From assembly GCF_018613325.1 (NCBI RefSeq), contig NZ_JAGGQJ010000005.1, positions 1 through 64,000 of the forward strand: a stretch of 64,000 nucleotides of DNA, written 5' to 3'. Positions within the stretch are counted from its first letter, which is position 1, and each line of letters opens with the position of its first letter. The translations under genes were made by a program, and so were the position numbers. The notes beneath the pieces are model-generated. The model had not been told where the DNA came from. It was given only the letters and a program-made list of their open reading frames with translations, and made no database searches. This stretch comes from Bacillus sp. ISL-34 (GTDB lineage: Bacteria > Bacillota > Bacilli > Bacillales > DSM-1321). This document shows positions 46,686 through 62,054 of the stretch, piece by piece.

Positions 46686-47693
46686 CTAAAAAAGGTTAAT
46701 CAATTCTTTTATTAATGCCGTCAAAAATATATTGGCTAATGCAACCGGAAGCAGCACCTTCCATCCGAATTCCATTAATTGATCGGCCCTTATACGAGGA
46801 AAGGTTACACGAATCCAGACCAATACATAGAATACGGCACTGAACTTCAGACCGAACCAGATGGCTGCCGGAATAAAATCCAAAAACGGAATAGAATTCC
46901 ATCCCCCTAAAAATAATACAGTGGTTAGCGTTGCCATTGCAAACATATACACATATTCGGATAACATAAAGAAGGCCCAGCGAAATCCAGAGTATTCAAC
47001 ATGATAGCCTGCAACAAGTTCGGATTCCGCTTCCGGAAGGTCAAAAGGAACCCTGTTCAACTCGGCAACCGATGCAATAAAAAATACGATAAACGCAATC
47101 GGCTGAAGAAAAATGAACCAAACCCTTTCCTGGGCCGCAACTATATCATTCAAGTTTAAACTGCCTGTTATAAGGACGATTCCCACTAGCGACATCACCA
47201 AAGGAATCTCATAAGATATCATTTGCGCGGCTGCCCTCATTCCGCCAATCAAAGAATATTTATTATTGGATGCCCAACCTGCAGTGACGATGCCGATGGT
47301 CGATATGCCGGAAATCGCCATATAATAAAGCAGTCCGACACCTATATCAGCAAATTGGAAGGCCTCGGTGAACGGCAAGGTGGCAAGGACCATGAAAGCA
47401 GGAGCAAAAGCAATTACGGGAGCTAAAATATATAACGGCTTATCAGCTTTTTTCGGTATCGTATCTTCCTTGATCAGAAGTTTCAAAACATCGGCAACGG
47501 TCTGCAAGAGACCCCATTTCCCCCCAATTTGATTTGGGCCGACACGCATCTGCATGAACCCCATTATTTTTCGCTCAGAAAGGATTCCATAGGTTACAAA
47601 CCCTAATACGACGAACAGGAGCAGGACTGCCAAACCAAAAAAAATGCCAAAATTCAGCAGGCTTGGAGCGGAGTGGAGAAGGTCCTTGATCAT
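46686..47693 (-). CDS. nuoH: NADH-quinone oxidoreductase subunit H
   Basis: A 335-residue, eight-TM subunit forming the quinone-binding chamber. Conserved signatures are GILSERKIMGFMQMRVGPNQ and AELNRVPFDLPEAESELVAGYHVEYSG (acidic E-channel). It abuts the nuoD stop codon. Confidence 0.95.
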   Translation of the reverse strand: MIKDLLHSAPSLLNFGIFFGLAVLLLFVVLGFVTYGILSERKIMGFMQMRVGPNQIGGKWGLLQTVADVLKLLIKEDTIPKKADKPLYILAPVIAFAPAFMVLATLPFTEAFQFADIGVGLLYYMAISGISTIGIVTAGWASNNKYSLIGGMRAAAQMISYEIPLVMSLVGIVLITGSLNLNDIVAAQERVWFIFLQPIAFIVFFIASVAELNRVPFDLPEAESELVAGYHVEYSGFRWAFFMLSEYVYMFAMATLTTVLFLGGWNSIPFLDFIPAAIWFGLKFSAVFYVLVWIRVTFPRIRADQLMEFGWKVLLPVALANIFLTALIKELINLF

Positions 47694-48791
47694 TTATCCA
47701 TCCACCTCCCCTAAAACGATATCGATTGCACCTAATATCGTTATCAAGTTCGCCATATTTTCCCCTTCCAATAATTTCGGTAGTATTTGCAGGTTATAAA
47801 ATGAAGGCCTGCGAAATTTCAAACGGTATGGCTCCTTTTTCCCTTCACTCGCGATATAACAGCCGATTTCCCCTCTTGGTGACTCAATTCGGACAAATGC
47901 TTCACCCTTAGGAACCTTTATTATTTTAGGAACCTTAGCTAGGACCGGCCCTTCTGGAAATTGCTCAACCGCCTGCTCGATGATTTTCAGTGATTCTTCG
48001 ATTTCTTCCATTCTACAGTGATAGCGTGAAAAGGCATCACCCTCTTCCCTTGTAGGAACATCAAATGTGAATCTGTCATAAATCGAATATGGTTCATTTT
48101 TTCGTAAATCCCATTTCACACCTGTACACCTTAAGTTGGCACCGCTAAGTGAATACTGCAACGCTTCTTCCTTCGTATAGATGCCCACCCCTTTAACCCG
48201 ATTCACAAAGATTTCATTCCCTGTCACAAGCTCATGGTAACCGGCAAGCTGCTCCCTCATATAAGGGACAAACTCGGCAACCTTCGCAATCCAGTCTTCA
48301 GGAGCATCCCATTTCACACCTCCGACACGCATATAATTGAATGTAAGGCGTGCCCCTGACAATTCAGTCAATAAATTAACGATCATTTCACGTTCTCGAA
48401 AGGCGTATAGGAAAGGGCTCGTCGCACCTATATCCAGCAAGTAAGTACCCCACCAGACAAGGTGGCTTGCAACTCTGCCCAATTCCATTGCAATAACCCG
48501 CAAATATTCTGCCCTTTCGGGAATCTCCACCCCCATCATTGTCTCAACAGCATGGCAAAGCACATAATTATTTGTCATTGCCGCTAGATAATCGAGCCGA
48601 TCGGTATATGGGATTATTTGTGTATATTGCAGATTTTCCGCTAGTTTTTCCGTACCGCGATGCAGATACCCAATGACAGGTGTAGCCTCTTTTATAATTT
48701 CACCGTCAATCTTGATGACAAGCCGAAAAACACCATGTGTACTCGGATGCTGCGGCCCGACATTTAGAAGCATTTCTTCCGTCCTTAACAT
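47694..48791 (-). CDS. nuoD: NADH-quinone oxidoreductase subunit D
   Basis: A 365-residue 49-kDa-type subunit related to NiFe-hydrogenase large subunits. It contains NVGPQHPSTHGVFRL (quinone-site His) and IESPRGEIGCYIASEG. A separate NuoC precedes it, so no CD fusion. With NuoB it forms the quinone site in the peripheral arm. Confidence 0.95.
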   Translation of the reverse strand: MLRTEEMLLNVGPQHPSTHGVFRLVIKIDGEIIKEATPVIGYLHRGTEKLAENLQYTQIIPYTDRLDYLAAMTNNYVLCHAVETMMGVEIPERAEYLRVIAMELGRVASHLVWWGTYLLDIGATSPFLYAFREREMIVNLLTELSGARLTFNYMRVGGVKWDAPEDWIAKVAEFVPYMREQLAGYHELVTGNEIFVNRVKGVGIYTKEEALQYSLSGANLRCTGVKWDLRKNEPYSIYDRFTFDVPTREEGDAFSRYHCRMEEIEESLKIIEQAVEQFPEGPVLAKVPKIIKVPKGEAFVRIESPRGEIGCYIASEGKKEPYRLKFRRPSFYNLQILPKLLEGENMANLITILGAIDIVLGEVDG

Positions 48792-48796
48792 TGGGC

Positions 48797-49948
48797 TTAC
48801 ACCTCCACATCATAAGGCTGATAATCTTTTCTAAGGGGATACCCTTTCCAATCATCACCTAGTAAAATTCGCTTTAAATCAGGGTGTTCATAAAAGTTAA
48901 TACCTAATAAATCATATGCCTCACATTCTGGCCAATTTGCTCCTGACCATAATGGGACCAATGAATGAATAACGGGAGAATCCCTATCAAGCTTCACCTT
49001 CAAGGCAACTGATTGGTTCATTTTGAATGAATGTACATGCACATAGATTTCCATATGGGATTCAAAATCCGTACCATGAAGTTCCGATAAATACGAAAAG
49101 TTAAGCTGTTCATCGTATCGCAGAAATTTTGCTATTGAGAAATATGTATCTGGATCAGCCACTAAAGTGGGTACATCTTTTGATAACCTATTAATATAGT
49201 GCTCTAATAATGCCCCTTGTCCTAAATGGCTTTCAATAGCAGAAACAATTTGATCGAGTTTAGACTGATTTGGAGGAGGTTCGCTAGAGACGTTAACTTC
49301 CTCGCTTTCCTTTACGGCAGTCCTGTTCTTCGCAGCAGCAGTCGCTTTTGCCTTGGCAGCGGCTGCTGCCTTTGCCTTGGCCGCTGCCGCCGCCTTTTGC
49401 TTCGCTGCATCCATTTCTTCCGGCTTTTCCGCCGCTTCTTCTTTCGCCCGTTTTCGAGCCAGTGCTGCCGCCTTCGCCTTGGACGCGGCTGCCGCTTTTT
49501 GTTTCGCTATTTCCGTTTCTTCTTCCGGCTTTTCCGCACTTTCAGCTTTCGCCTGTTTTCGGGCAAGTGCTGCCGCCTTCGCCTTGGCCGCGGCTGCCGC
49601 TTTTTGTTTCGCTATTTCCGTTTCTTCTTCCGGCTTTTCCGCACTTTCAGCTTTCGCCTGTTTTCGGGCAAGTGCTGCCGCCTTCGCCTTGGCCGCTGCC
49701 GCCGCCTTTTGTTTCGCTATATCCGTTTCTTCTTCCGGCTTTTCCGCACTTTCAGCTTTCGCCTGTTTTCGGGCAAGTGCTACAGCCTTCGCCTTAGCCG
49801 CTGCCGCCGCCTTTTGTTTCGCTATTTCCGTTTCTTCTTCCGGCTTTTCCGTACTCTCAGCCTTCGCCTGTTTTCGGGCCAGTGCTACAGCCTTCGCCTT
49901 GGCCGCTGCCGCTGCTTTTTGTTTCGCTAAGTCTTCCTTTTCACTCAT
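48797..49948 (-). CDS. nuoC: NADH-quinone oxidoreductase subunit C with long Ala/Lys repeat extension
   Basis: 383 residues: the last 155 or so form the normal 30-kDa subunit domain (VALKVKLDRDSPVIHSLVPLWSGANWPECEAYDLLGINFYEHPDLKRILL, and a DWKGYPLRKDY end). The first 220 or so residues are low complexity: five copies of a 35-residue unit (AKQKAAAAAKAKA, then ALARKQAKAES, then AEKPEEETEI-like) and a sixth partial copy. The extension is basic/acidic alternating, probably long helix. In most bacteria NuoC is 150-220 residues, so this nearly doubles it; B. cereus-group NuoC has a shorter tail of similar composition. The ATG follows a GGGTG ribosome site. Confidence 0.93.
   Translation of the reverse strand: MSEKEDLAKQKAAAAAKAKAVALARKQAKAESTEKPEEETEIAKQKAAAAAKAKAVALARKQAKAESAEKPEEETDIAKQKAAAAAKAKAAALARKQAKAESAEKPEEETEIAKQKAAAAAKAKAAALARKQAKAESAEKPEEETEIAKQKAAAASKAKAAALARKRAKEEAAEKPEEMDAAKQKAAAAAKAKAAAAAKAKATAAAKNRTAVKESEEVNVSSEPPPNQSKLDQIVSAIESHLGQGALLEHYINRLSKDVPTLVADPDTYFSIAKFLRYDEQLNFSYLSELHGTDFESHMEIYVHVHSFKMNQSVALKVKLDRDSPVIHSLVPLWSGANWPECEAYDLLGINFYEHPDLKRILLGDDWKGYPLRKDYQPYDVEV
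49353..49945. repeat. 105-bp tandem repeats within nuoC
   Basis: Five near-identical 105-bp units (35 codons) plus a partial copy. Central units 3 and 4 are almost identical at the DNA level, implying recent duplication or gene conversion, and copy number could vary by slippage or recombination. Confidence 0.85.
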
Positions 49949-50461
49949 CTATATCACCCGCTTTCCGGTTTTCGCCTCGTAACGGATTTTTTCTTTTAAT
50001 TTATTGATCCCATAAATAAGTGCAGCTGGGTTTGGAGGACAACCCGGTATATATACATCCACAGGTACAATTTGATCTACCCCTTTGACCACTGAGTAAG
50101 AGTGAACATAAGGCCCGCCAGCAGTTGCACAGGATCCCATTGCAATGACCCATTTCGGTTCGGGCATTTGTTCATATAATCTACTTATTATTGGAGCCAT
50201 TTTTTTCGTTACAGTTCCTGAAACAATCATGACATCCGATTGTCTGGGTGATGTCCGAAAAAATGAACCAAATCGGTCCAAATCATAATGAGAGGAGCCG
50301 ACACCCATCATTTCAATTGCACAACATGCCAAACCGAATGTCATTGGCCAGAGTGAGTTACTTCTAGCCCAGCCTTTTATTTGTTCTAGTGTTGATAAAA
50401 AAATACTGTGTCGCATTTCTTCCATTTCTTCAGGGGTAAGTTCATCCAATTTCAATTCCAC
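49949..50461 (-). CDS. nuoB: NADH-quinone oxidoreductase subunit B
   Basis: 170 residues from the GTG at 50461, reading (M)[20 protein letters not shown], with AAGGTG upstream; a TTG at 50482 is seven codons earlier with no ribosome site. The N2 cluster ligands are visible as the tandem CC in [11 protein letters not shown], Cys in MGSCATAGG and Cys in [11 protein letters not shown]. The gene overlaps the end of nuoA by 10 bp. Confidence 0.94.
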   Translation of the reverse strand: MELKLDELTPEEMEEMRHSIFLSTLEQIKGWARSNSLWPMTFGLACCAIEMMGVGSSHYDLDRFGSFFRTSPRQSDVMIVSGTVTKKMAPIISRLYEQMPEPKWVIAMGSCATAGGPYVHSYSVVKGVDQIVPVDVYIPGCPPNPAALIYGINKLKEKIRYEAKTGKRVI

Positions 50462-50826
50462 TTTAACACCTTCTTTTTCCAAGCGTAGATTAGCCCTAGC
50501 ATAAGGATCAGGACAAAAAATAGCATTTCAATCAATGCAAACAGTCCGAGTTCATCATAGGCAACCGCCCATGGGTAAAGAAAAACGGTTTCTACGTCAA
50601 ATATGACGAACATCAATCCGAATAGATAATACCTGACATTGAATTGAACCCTTGAATCCTGAAAAGGCTCGATTCCGCTTTCATAAGTCGTATATTTCAT
50701 ATCTGTCGGTTTATAAGGCCTTAGCAGTCTACCAAGAAATAAAGCGATCACAGGTAATAAAATGCCGAGACAAAGGAAAACAAATACAATTAAATAATTA
50801 TTTTGGTAAATATGCAGCTGTCCCAT
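50452..50826 (-). CDS. nuoA: NADH-quinone oxidoreductase subunit A
   Basis: 124 residues from the ATG at 50826 (AAAGGGAG, spacing 6); the ATG six bases earlier abuts the ribosome site. A three-TM subunit with [44 protein letters not shown], the family signature. First gene of the nuo operon. The operon lacks nuoE, nuoF and nuoG, so the electron donor module is missing, as in other Bacillus type complex I loci. Confidence 0.95.
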   Translation of the reverse strand: MGQLHIYQNNYLIVFVFLCLGILLPVIALFLGRLLRPYKPTDMKYTTYESGIEPFQDSRVQFNVRYYLFGLMFVIFDVETVFLYPWAVAYDELGLFALIEMLFFVLILMLGLIYAWKKKVLKWN

Positions 50827-50981
50827 GTTCATCTCCCTTTATGGATAAATCATGTTAAATGGGTACAATTTAAATTTGCTTGTCTTCTTTTTGGATACCT
50901 TATAAATATTATGCAGGGTGACATTCTTTTAGAAGCAACGTGACTAGGAGGGGGTATGAAGCAATAAATGTAAGCGTATAC

Positions 50982-51010
50982 ATTATAACATTAGGATAAA
51001 AGCATGTCGA
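50982..51010 (-). promoter_or_regulatory. SigA promoter of the nuo operon
   Basis: TCGACA (51010-51005) and TATAAT (50987-50982) are separated by exactly 17 bp. The predicted start is about 145 nt upstream of nuoA, leaving a long leader. Together with the atp terminator it shows that nuo is transcribed separately from atp. Confidence 0.75.
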
Positions 51011-51117
51011 CGAGTTAAGGTTTAAAATGGAAAATACTTTACACTATAATTCGACTTTTTTTTTCAATCCACAACCTTTTAATTTCGATATTCAATGTCA
51101 CTAATCAACCTTTTGGA

Positions 51118-51164
51118 TAAAAAAAACACCTGATCTTACCACGAATGGCTTAATCAGGTGTTTT
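51118..51164 (-). terminator. Terminator of the atp operon
   Basis: AAAACACCTGAT (51123-51134) pairs with ATCAGGTGTTTT (51153-51164), followed by U8 on the minus strand, 12 bp past the atpC stop. Confidence 0.9.
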
Positions 51165-51176
51165 CATCAATTAATG

Positions 51177-51599
<423 letters not shown>

Positions 51600-51603
51600 T
51601 TAA

Positions 51604-53022
<1,419 letters not shown>

Positions 53023-53089
53023 TTATAACGACTATCGAGTTTATGGAACGGCCAAGCTTCGTCCGGGCCGACCGTCCCCTTTAATGTTT

Positions 53090-53950
<861 letters not shown>

Positions 53951-53989
53951 TCATTCTCACCACCCTTTTATAAATTAGTTAGACCTTTA

Positions 53990-56634
<2,645 letters not shown>

Positions 56635-56744
56635 TTAGAAAACTATGCTCTTAAACTGTATAAAAACAGGATTGTGGACATAAAGGAAAGGCGAAGGTTC
56701 ACATGGAACGAACTTCGCCATTTTTGAACTTTTTGAAGGTTCTA

Positions 56745-56993
<249 letters not shown>

Positions 56994-57030
56994 TCAAAAT
57001 TTATTTTTTTAGTTCTAAATGAACTTATAA

Positions 57031-57726
<696 letters not shown>

Positions 57727-57748
57727 CTATATTCACCTCTCTTCCCCG

Positions 57749-58117
57749 CTATCGACGTATTAATTGGATGAAAAAATCTATAAAAATGACAATATAAGCT
57801 GTCATTAATCCCCATACAACACTTATCAGATGAAAATGCTCCGGAAATTCCAATGCAATGAGTACCGCTAGACCTGCGGATGCCATTCGAGTCATCGTCC
57901 CAAGAGATTTAGTTTTCTTTCCTTCATCGAGCGCCTGACTGAACTTTTTCATTTTCTGATTGATCAGCCATAAATTGTATAAACTCAAACTCGTACCCAG
58001 TATAAGCCCAGCAAAAACGGCTTGATAACTCGTAAGTCCCCATCCAACAACATAAACCGCCAGAAGAAAAATTATATATTTACTCTGCCTGTTGAACATG
58101 ATTTTCATTTCTGGCAT
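57749..58117 (-). CDS. atpI: ATP synthase accessory subunit I
   Basis: 122 residues, four hydrophobic segments, typical AtpI thought to help c-ring assembly or Mg2+ supply. The ATG at 58117 overlaps the end region of the broken atpZ; its ribosome site GGAG lies 12 nt upstream, inside the atpZ tail. An in-frame ATG at codon 4 is an alternative start. Confidence 0.9.
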   Translation of the reverse strand: MPEMKIMFNRQSKYIIFLLAVYVVGWGLTSYQAVFAGLILGTSLSLYNLWLINQKMKKFSQALDEGKKTKSLGTMTRMASAGLAVLIALEFPEHFHLISVVWGLMTAYIVIFIDFFIQLIRR

Positions 58118-58124
58118 TTTTCAT

Positions 58125-58342
58125 TTAATCTCCTGAGAAATATTTTCGTACTGAATGAAGCATTGCTTGTAAACCTAGCAAGTCCACAAAGAAGGCCAAT
58201 TACTAATAGCAGCGGTTCGAATCTTAGGTTCTGACAAGTAAATGAAGATACCGAACAAAACTGATCCGACTATTTGAGAAAGAATCGCTGACATCAAAGT
58301 CATAGCCATTTTAGACGGCAAATCATTTGACGCAAGTTGCAT
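58125..58342 (-). pseudogene. atpZ: Degraded atpZ
   Basis: Reading minus strand from the ATG at 58342, LPSKMAMTLMSAILSQIVGSVLFGIFIYL resembles the start of AtpZ (AtpI-family, two TM). The frame then diverges and stops. The expected second helix and tail are present in other frames: EPLLLVIGLLCGLA, then GLQAMLHSVRKYFSGD ending TAA at 58125. So at least two frameshifts or small deletions, including loss of the GRWLD-type loop, break the gene. It lies between the atp promoter and atpI, where alkaliphile and B. cereus-type operons carry intact atpZ. Confidence 0.7.
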
Positions 58343-58439
58343 CCTCGCGGTTGAATTTGGTGGAGGATAGAAAACATTTCATGCTGTAAAAATCTGCATG
58401 CCGGGCTACTGAAAACCCTCTCATTTTACATCCTTTGTT

Positions 58440-58468
58440 AGCATACAATAGGCTAGAATCATTGTCAA
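58440..58468 (-). promoter_or_regulatory. SigA promoter of the atp operon
   Basis: A perfect TTGACA (58468-58463), 17-bp spacer, and TATGCT (58445-58440). It is the only strong promoter-like sequence upstream of the operon, with the transcript start near 58433. Confidence 0.8.
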
Positions 58469-58476
58469 TGAGTGGT

Positions 58477-58524
58477 TAGTGAAATTTGTCACAGGTTTGT
58501 GATTATTAACGAATTGTTCACAAA
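58477..58524. promoter_or_regulatory. Rex/Fnr-like half-site cluster upstream of the atp promoter
   Basis: 58477-58494 reads TAGTGA-N6-TCACAG, matching TTGTGA-N6-TCACAA (Rex/Fnr-like) at 10 of 12 positions, 8 bp upstream of the -35. Next to it TTTGTGA (58496-58502) and TCACAAA (58518-58524) form another inverted pair with a 15-bp spacer. Binding by a redox regulator is inferred only. Confidence 0.4.
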
Positions 58525-58576
58525 TTATCTTTTTTCTACTATTGACATCCGTTTTATTTTACTTATTGTCCTCTGT

Positions 58577-60805
58577 TCACTCAATAAGTAACGTCTTTTC
58601 TATCCGATCTTCCCTTCCGCCCCTTCTCGCAAAGATTATCGCTTTATAAACTCCTTTAGGCGGCAAGTCCTTTTTCAATACATCTTTTTTGATCAAACCG
58701 GAAGGTGCCGATCTCGACCAATCCAAATATCCAGCGAATTTCAAGGTATCTTCCTCATAAAGGGCAATACCGAATTCTTCGGCCCCCCGCGGAAGGTACA
58801 TTTCGTATCGATATGTGCCTGCCTGGTCCCCTTGGCCAAAATCAAATCCCATTACCCTTGGATAATCAGGCTCTTCTTTTACATATAAATAAGGAAGGGA
58901 TATTCTTTTGGTTCCTTCCATTATAATGAGGTATCCATCAAAGACTCCCTTTTTAAGTTCGGCTGGGTTGACCTGCAGCCCCACTTTAATCTGTTTCTTT
59001 TCCTTCGGATTCAAAGTAAGGGATTTCGGCAATTCCCATGTGAGTCCCGTCTCTTTTAATGGGACCATAAAAGAGTATTTCCTCATTTTCGTTCCGGTAT
59101 TTTCTATGACTATCGTTTCATGATGCTCTTCAATTCCTTCTTTCTTTGTATACATTCCAAAGGACAATGAGCTGGGATTCAAGAGCGTGTCCGCTTTTAG
59201 TGCTTCGTCGACCTGAATGCGTCCTGCCCCCTGTTCATATGTGTGATAAAATTGATTCGCAGATTTCCTCAATGGCTTGGAAGTGCTCATCAATGCAGAT
59301 TTCACTTGATCAGGAGTCCAATCCGGGTGTTTTTGCAGGATTAAAGCGACCGCTCCTGCAACATGCGGTGCGGACATACTTGTTCCATCCAGGGACATAT
59401 ATCCTTTAGGGACGGTGCTTTCAATTTCCACTCCCGGTGCCAATACGTCAGGCTTTATTCCCCATGATACGGTTACCGGGCCCCTGGAGCTAAAATCCGC
59501 GAGCCTATCCTGCTCGTTCTTATAAACAAATTGAACGGTTTTGCTCTGCCCTTGCTCCATGATTTGCTTAAGCCGCAATCCATCTCTTCTATTAATAGAA
59601 GCGGCGGGGATGTTCATTTCCTTTTCCAAGCTTCCAGTAAAGGTCCCGCTCGTATTATTATAAACAATTACCCCCTTTGCACCTGCCTTTTCTGCATTGG
59701 ATACTTTCTGCTGAAAGGTAAGTGTCCCACGTTCCATTAAAACAATCTTATCCCGAACATGTTTCAGGTCTTTTTCATTACCCAGTCCCCCAAATATGAC
59801 ATCCTCGGAAAACGTCAAATTCCATTTTTTAGAGCCTTGAAACAAGGTTAAATGCGATTGATGCTTTTTCGATCCAAGTCCGTAAATCATATACGGAACC
59901 CTTAATGGAGGAGTCGATGCCCCAACGGAAATCGCTTTTTCCGCTGTTCCGGGTGAGCCGACGGTCCATACAGCCGGACCGGAATTCCCGTTTGATGTCA
60001 CGGCAACGATGCCGCTTTCCACAGCCTTATTCAATGCAAGGGAAATAGGTAAATCAGGGCCATTGACGTTATTGCCAAGAGAGAGGTTCAATACATCCAC
60101 CTTATCCTTCATGGCTGACTCAATAGCCGTCAAGACTTGATCCGTATCTCCTGCACCACCTGGTCCCAAAGCTCGATAAGCATATATCTCCGCTTCTGGT
60201 GCGACACCTTTCATTTTTCCATTTGCTGCAATGATGCCTGCCACATGAGTACCGTGTAATGTATTCAGGTCGCCTTGATTTTTTGTTTCCATCGGGTCTT
60301 CATCACCATCAACCAAATCCTTGCCACCTTTATAAGCTCGTTGCAAATCTGGATGTGTATAATCAATGCCAGTATCGATTATCCCTACTTTTACGCCTTT
60401 CCCGGTGATCCGGTGATTCTCCTTATCAAAGAAACCCCTGACCCTGCCTCCTCCTATGTATGGGACACTTTTATCCAGCACGGCTTGATAAACGGATACT
60501 TCCGTTACAGCCTGAATTTCGTCCTCCTTTTTAAGTTCTTCTATCTCATTCATTTTCCCATGAAGGGAAAATCCATTCAGGGCAACCGAATAAACATTCC
60601 GTAATTGAAGGGATGGATACTTTTCAAGAAGTTTTTCGATCTTTTTTCGTTGAAACGCCTTATCCATCGTGACAACAACCGTTACTTCCTTAGATTCAGA
60701 TAGTTTTGGTAAAGGCGGCAGAAGGACGGATGCCAACCCCTTATCATTTTGATAAATAAATACAAATAGGAAAACAAACACTATGAACATTTTTTTTCCC
60801 AACAT
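58577..60805 (-). CDS. Secreted subtilisin-like serine protease, Vpr type
   Basis: 742 residues from the ATG at 60805 (AAGGGG upstream; an ATG two codons earlier abuts it). Signal peptide about 5-25, an I9-type propeptide to about 110, and an S8 domain with catalytic Asp144 in GIIDTGID, His184 in LHGTHVAG and Ser in DGTSMSAPHVAG near 490. A PA domain is inserted (GAKGVIVYNNTSGTF). The C-terminal 200 residues are Fn3-like. Close in architecture to B. subtilis Vpr (806 residues). It is paralogous to the 1245-residue protease at 18-22 kb. No clear terminator seen downstream. Confidence 0.9.
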   Translation of the reverse strand: MLGKKMFIVFVFLFVFIYQNDKGLASVLLPPLPKLSESKEVTVVVTMDKAFQRKKIEKLLEKYPSLQLRNVYSVALNGFSLHGKMNEIEELKKEDEIQAVTEVSVYQAVLDKSVPYIGGGRVRGFFDKENHRITGKGVKVGIIDTGIDYTHPDLQRAYKGGKDLVDGDEDPMETKNQGDLNTLHGTHVAGIIAANGKMKGVAPEAEIYAYRALGPGGAGDTDQVLTAIESAMKDKVDVLNLSLGNNVNGPDLPISLALNKAVESGIVAVTSNGNSGPAVWTVGSPGTAEKAISVGASTPPLRVPYMIYGLGSKKHQSHLTLFQGSKKWNLTFSEDVIFGGLGNEKDLKHVRDKIVLMERGTLTFQQKVSNAEKAGAKGVIVYNNTSGTFTGSLEKEMNIPAASINRRDGLRLKQIMEQGQSKTVQFVYKNEQDRLADFSSRGPVTVSWGIKPDVLAPGVEIESTVPKGYMSLDGTSMSAPHVAGAVALILQKHPDWTPDQVKSALMSTSKPLRKSANQFYHTYEQGAGRIQVDEALKADTLLNPSSLSFGMYTKKEGIEEHHETIVIENTGTKMRKYSFMVPLKETGLTWELPKSLTLNPKEKKQIKVGLQVNPAELKKGVFDGYLIIMEGTKRISLPYLYVKEEPDYPRVMGFDFGQGDQAGTYRYEMYLPRGAEEFGIALYEEDTLKFAGYLDWSRSAPSGLIKKDVLKKDLPPKGVYKAIIFARRGGREDRIEKTLLIE

Positions 60806-60856
60806 AATCATCCCCTTAGCAGTTATCTTTTCTCAACAACCTTGGAGTATGCAAAT

Positions 60857-60890
60857 AAAAAAGGAAAAGCACATGGCTTTTCCTTTTTTT
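60857..60890 (-). terminator. Terminator of mnaA
   Basis: The stem AAAAAAGGAAAAGC/GCTTTTCCTTTTTT (60857-60870 with 60876-60889) overlaps the end of mnaA. The A-rich left arm supplies the U-run on the minus strand. Confidence 0.85.
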
Positions 60891-62031
60891 ATGAGTCAAA
60901 TCTAGTTGGTGGCAAACTTACTTGCTTAAAATAATAACGGATGGCTTCAGCTATTCGGACCGAAGCGTTTCCGTCCCCATATGGATTCGAGGCTTTGGAC
61001 ATTTTTTCGTGCACCTCTTGATCGGTGAGCAACTCATGTGCCAAATTATATATGGTTTGTTCATCAGTACCCGCCAATCTTAAGGTTCCAGCCGCAATCC
61101 CCTCAGGACGTTCGGTCGTATCCCTTAAAACTAGGACAGGTACACCAAGTGACGGTGCCTCTTCCTGGATTCCTCCAGAATCAGTCAAAATCAGATAGGC
61201 CCTTGAAGCGAAGTTATGGAAATCCAAAACATCCAGCGGCTCGATCAAATGAACCCGCGGATCGTCCCCGAGAATATCATTTGCCAACTCCTGAACAAGC
61301 GGATTTAAGTGGACAGGATATACCACTTGAACATCATCATGCTCCGCGATGATTCTCTTCACGGCCCTGAAGATGTTCCTCATGGGTTCCCCTAGATTTT
61401 CCCTGCGATGGGCGGTAAGCAAAATGAGCCTGTCTTCTCCAAGTCCATCTAAAACCGGATGGGAATACGTGGACCGTACAGTCGTTTTTAAAGCATCGGT
61501 TGCCGTATTTCCCGTCACGAAGATATTGCCCTTCTTGTTTTCGTTCAGCAGATTCTCCTCCGCTTTCGAAGTCGGGGCAAAATGCAAATCCGCCATCGTA
61601 CCGGTAAGTTGTCGATTCATCTCTTCCGGATAGGGGGAATACTTATTCCATGTGCGCAGCCCCGCTTCTACATGCCCAATGACAATCTGATTATAAAAAG
61701 CTGCCAGACTTGCAACGAACGTTGTTGTTGTATCTCCATGTACAAGAACAATATCAGGCTTAGCTTCCTTCATTACGGAATCAAGACCATTTAATGCTCT
61801 TGTTGTAATGTCAGCAAGCGTTTGCCTTTCCTTCATTATGTCCAAGTCATAATCCGGCTGAATGGAAAATAGTTCGAGAACTTGATCTAACATTTGGCGA
61901 TGCTGAGCCGTAACAGCAACAATCGGCTTGAAATGTTCTGGGTGTTTTTGAAATTCGAGCACTAAGGGAGCCATTTTGACAGCTTCTGGTCTCGTCCCGA
62001 AAATGGTCATGACTTTTATCGGTATGTTCAT
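60889..62031 (-). CDS. mnaA: UDP-N-acetylglucosamine 2-epimerase
   Basis: 380 residues from the ATG at 62031 (GAGGTG upstream), the same length as B. subtilis MnaA. Interconverts UDP-GlcNAc and UDP-ManNAc for teichoic acid linkage units. N-terminal KVMTIFGTRPEAVKMAPLV; catalytic-site segments VHGDTTTTF, GHVEAGLRT, PEEMNRQLT and LTDSGGIQEEAP are present. It is 23 bp downstream of upp. Confidence 0.96.
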   Translation of the reverse strand: MNIPIKVMTIFGTRPEAVKMAPLVLEFQKHPEHFKPIVAVTAQHRQMLDQVLELFSIQPDYDLDIMKERQTLADITTRALNGLDSVMKEAKPDIVLVHGDTTTTFVASLAAFYNQIVIGHVEAGLRTWNKYSPYPEEMNRQLTGTMADLHFAPTSKAEENLLNENKKGNIFVTGNTATDALKTTVRSTYSHPVLDGLGEDRLILLTAHRRENLGEPMRNIFRAVKRIIAEHDDVQVVYPVHLNPLVQELANDILGDDPRVHLIEPLDVLDFHNFASRAYLILTDSGGIQEEAPSLGVPVLVLRDTTERPEGIAAGTLRLAGTDEQTIYNLAHELLTDQEVHEKMSKASNPYGDGNASVRIAEAIRYYFKQVSLPPTRFDS

Positions 62032-62054
62032 TCGTGACACCTCAGTTTCTTTCC

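Noticed and set aside
49226-49982. Long plus-strand ORFs opposite nuoC
   Set aside because: Created by the complementary strand of the Ala/Lys codon repeat; low complexity and no start signals.
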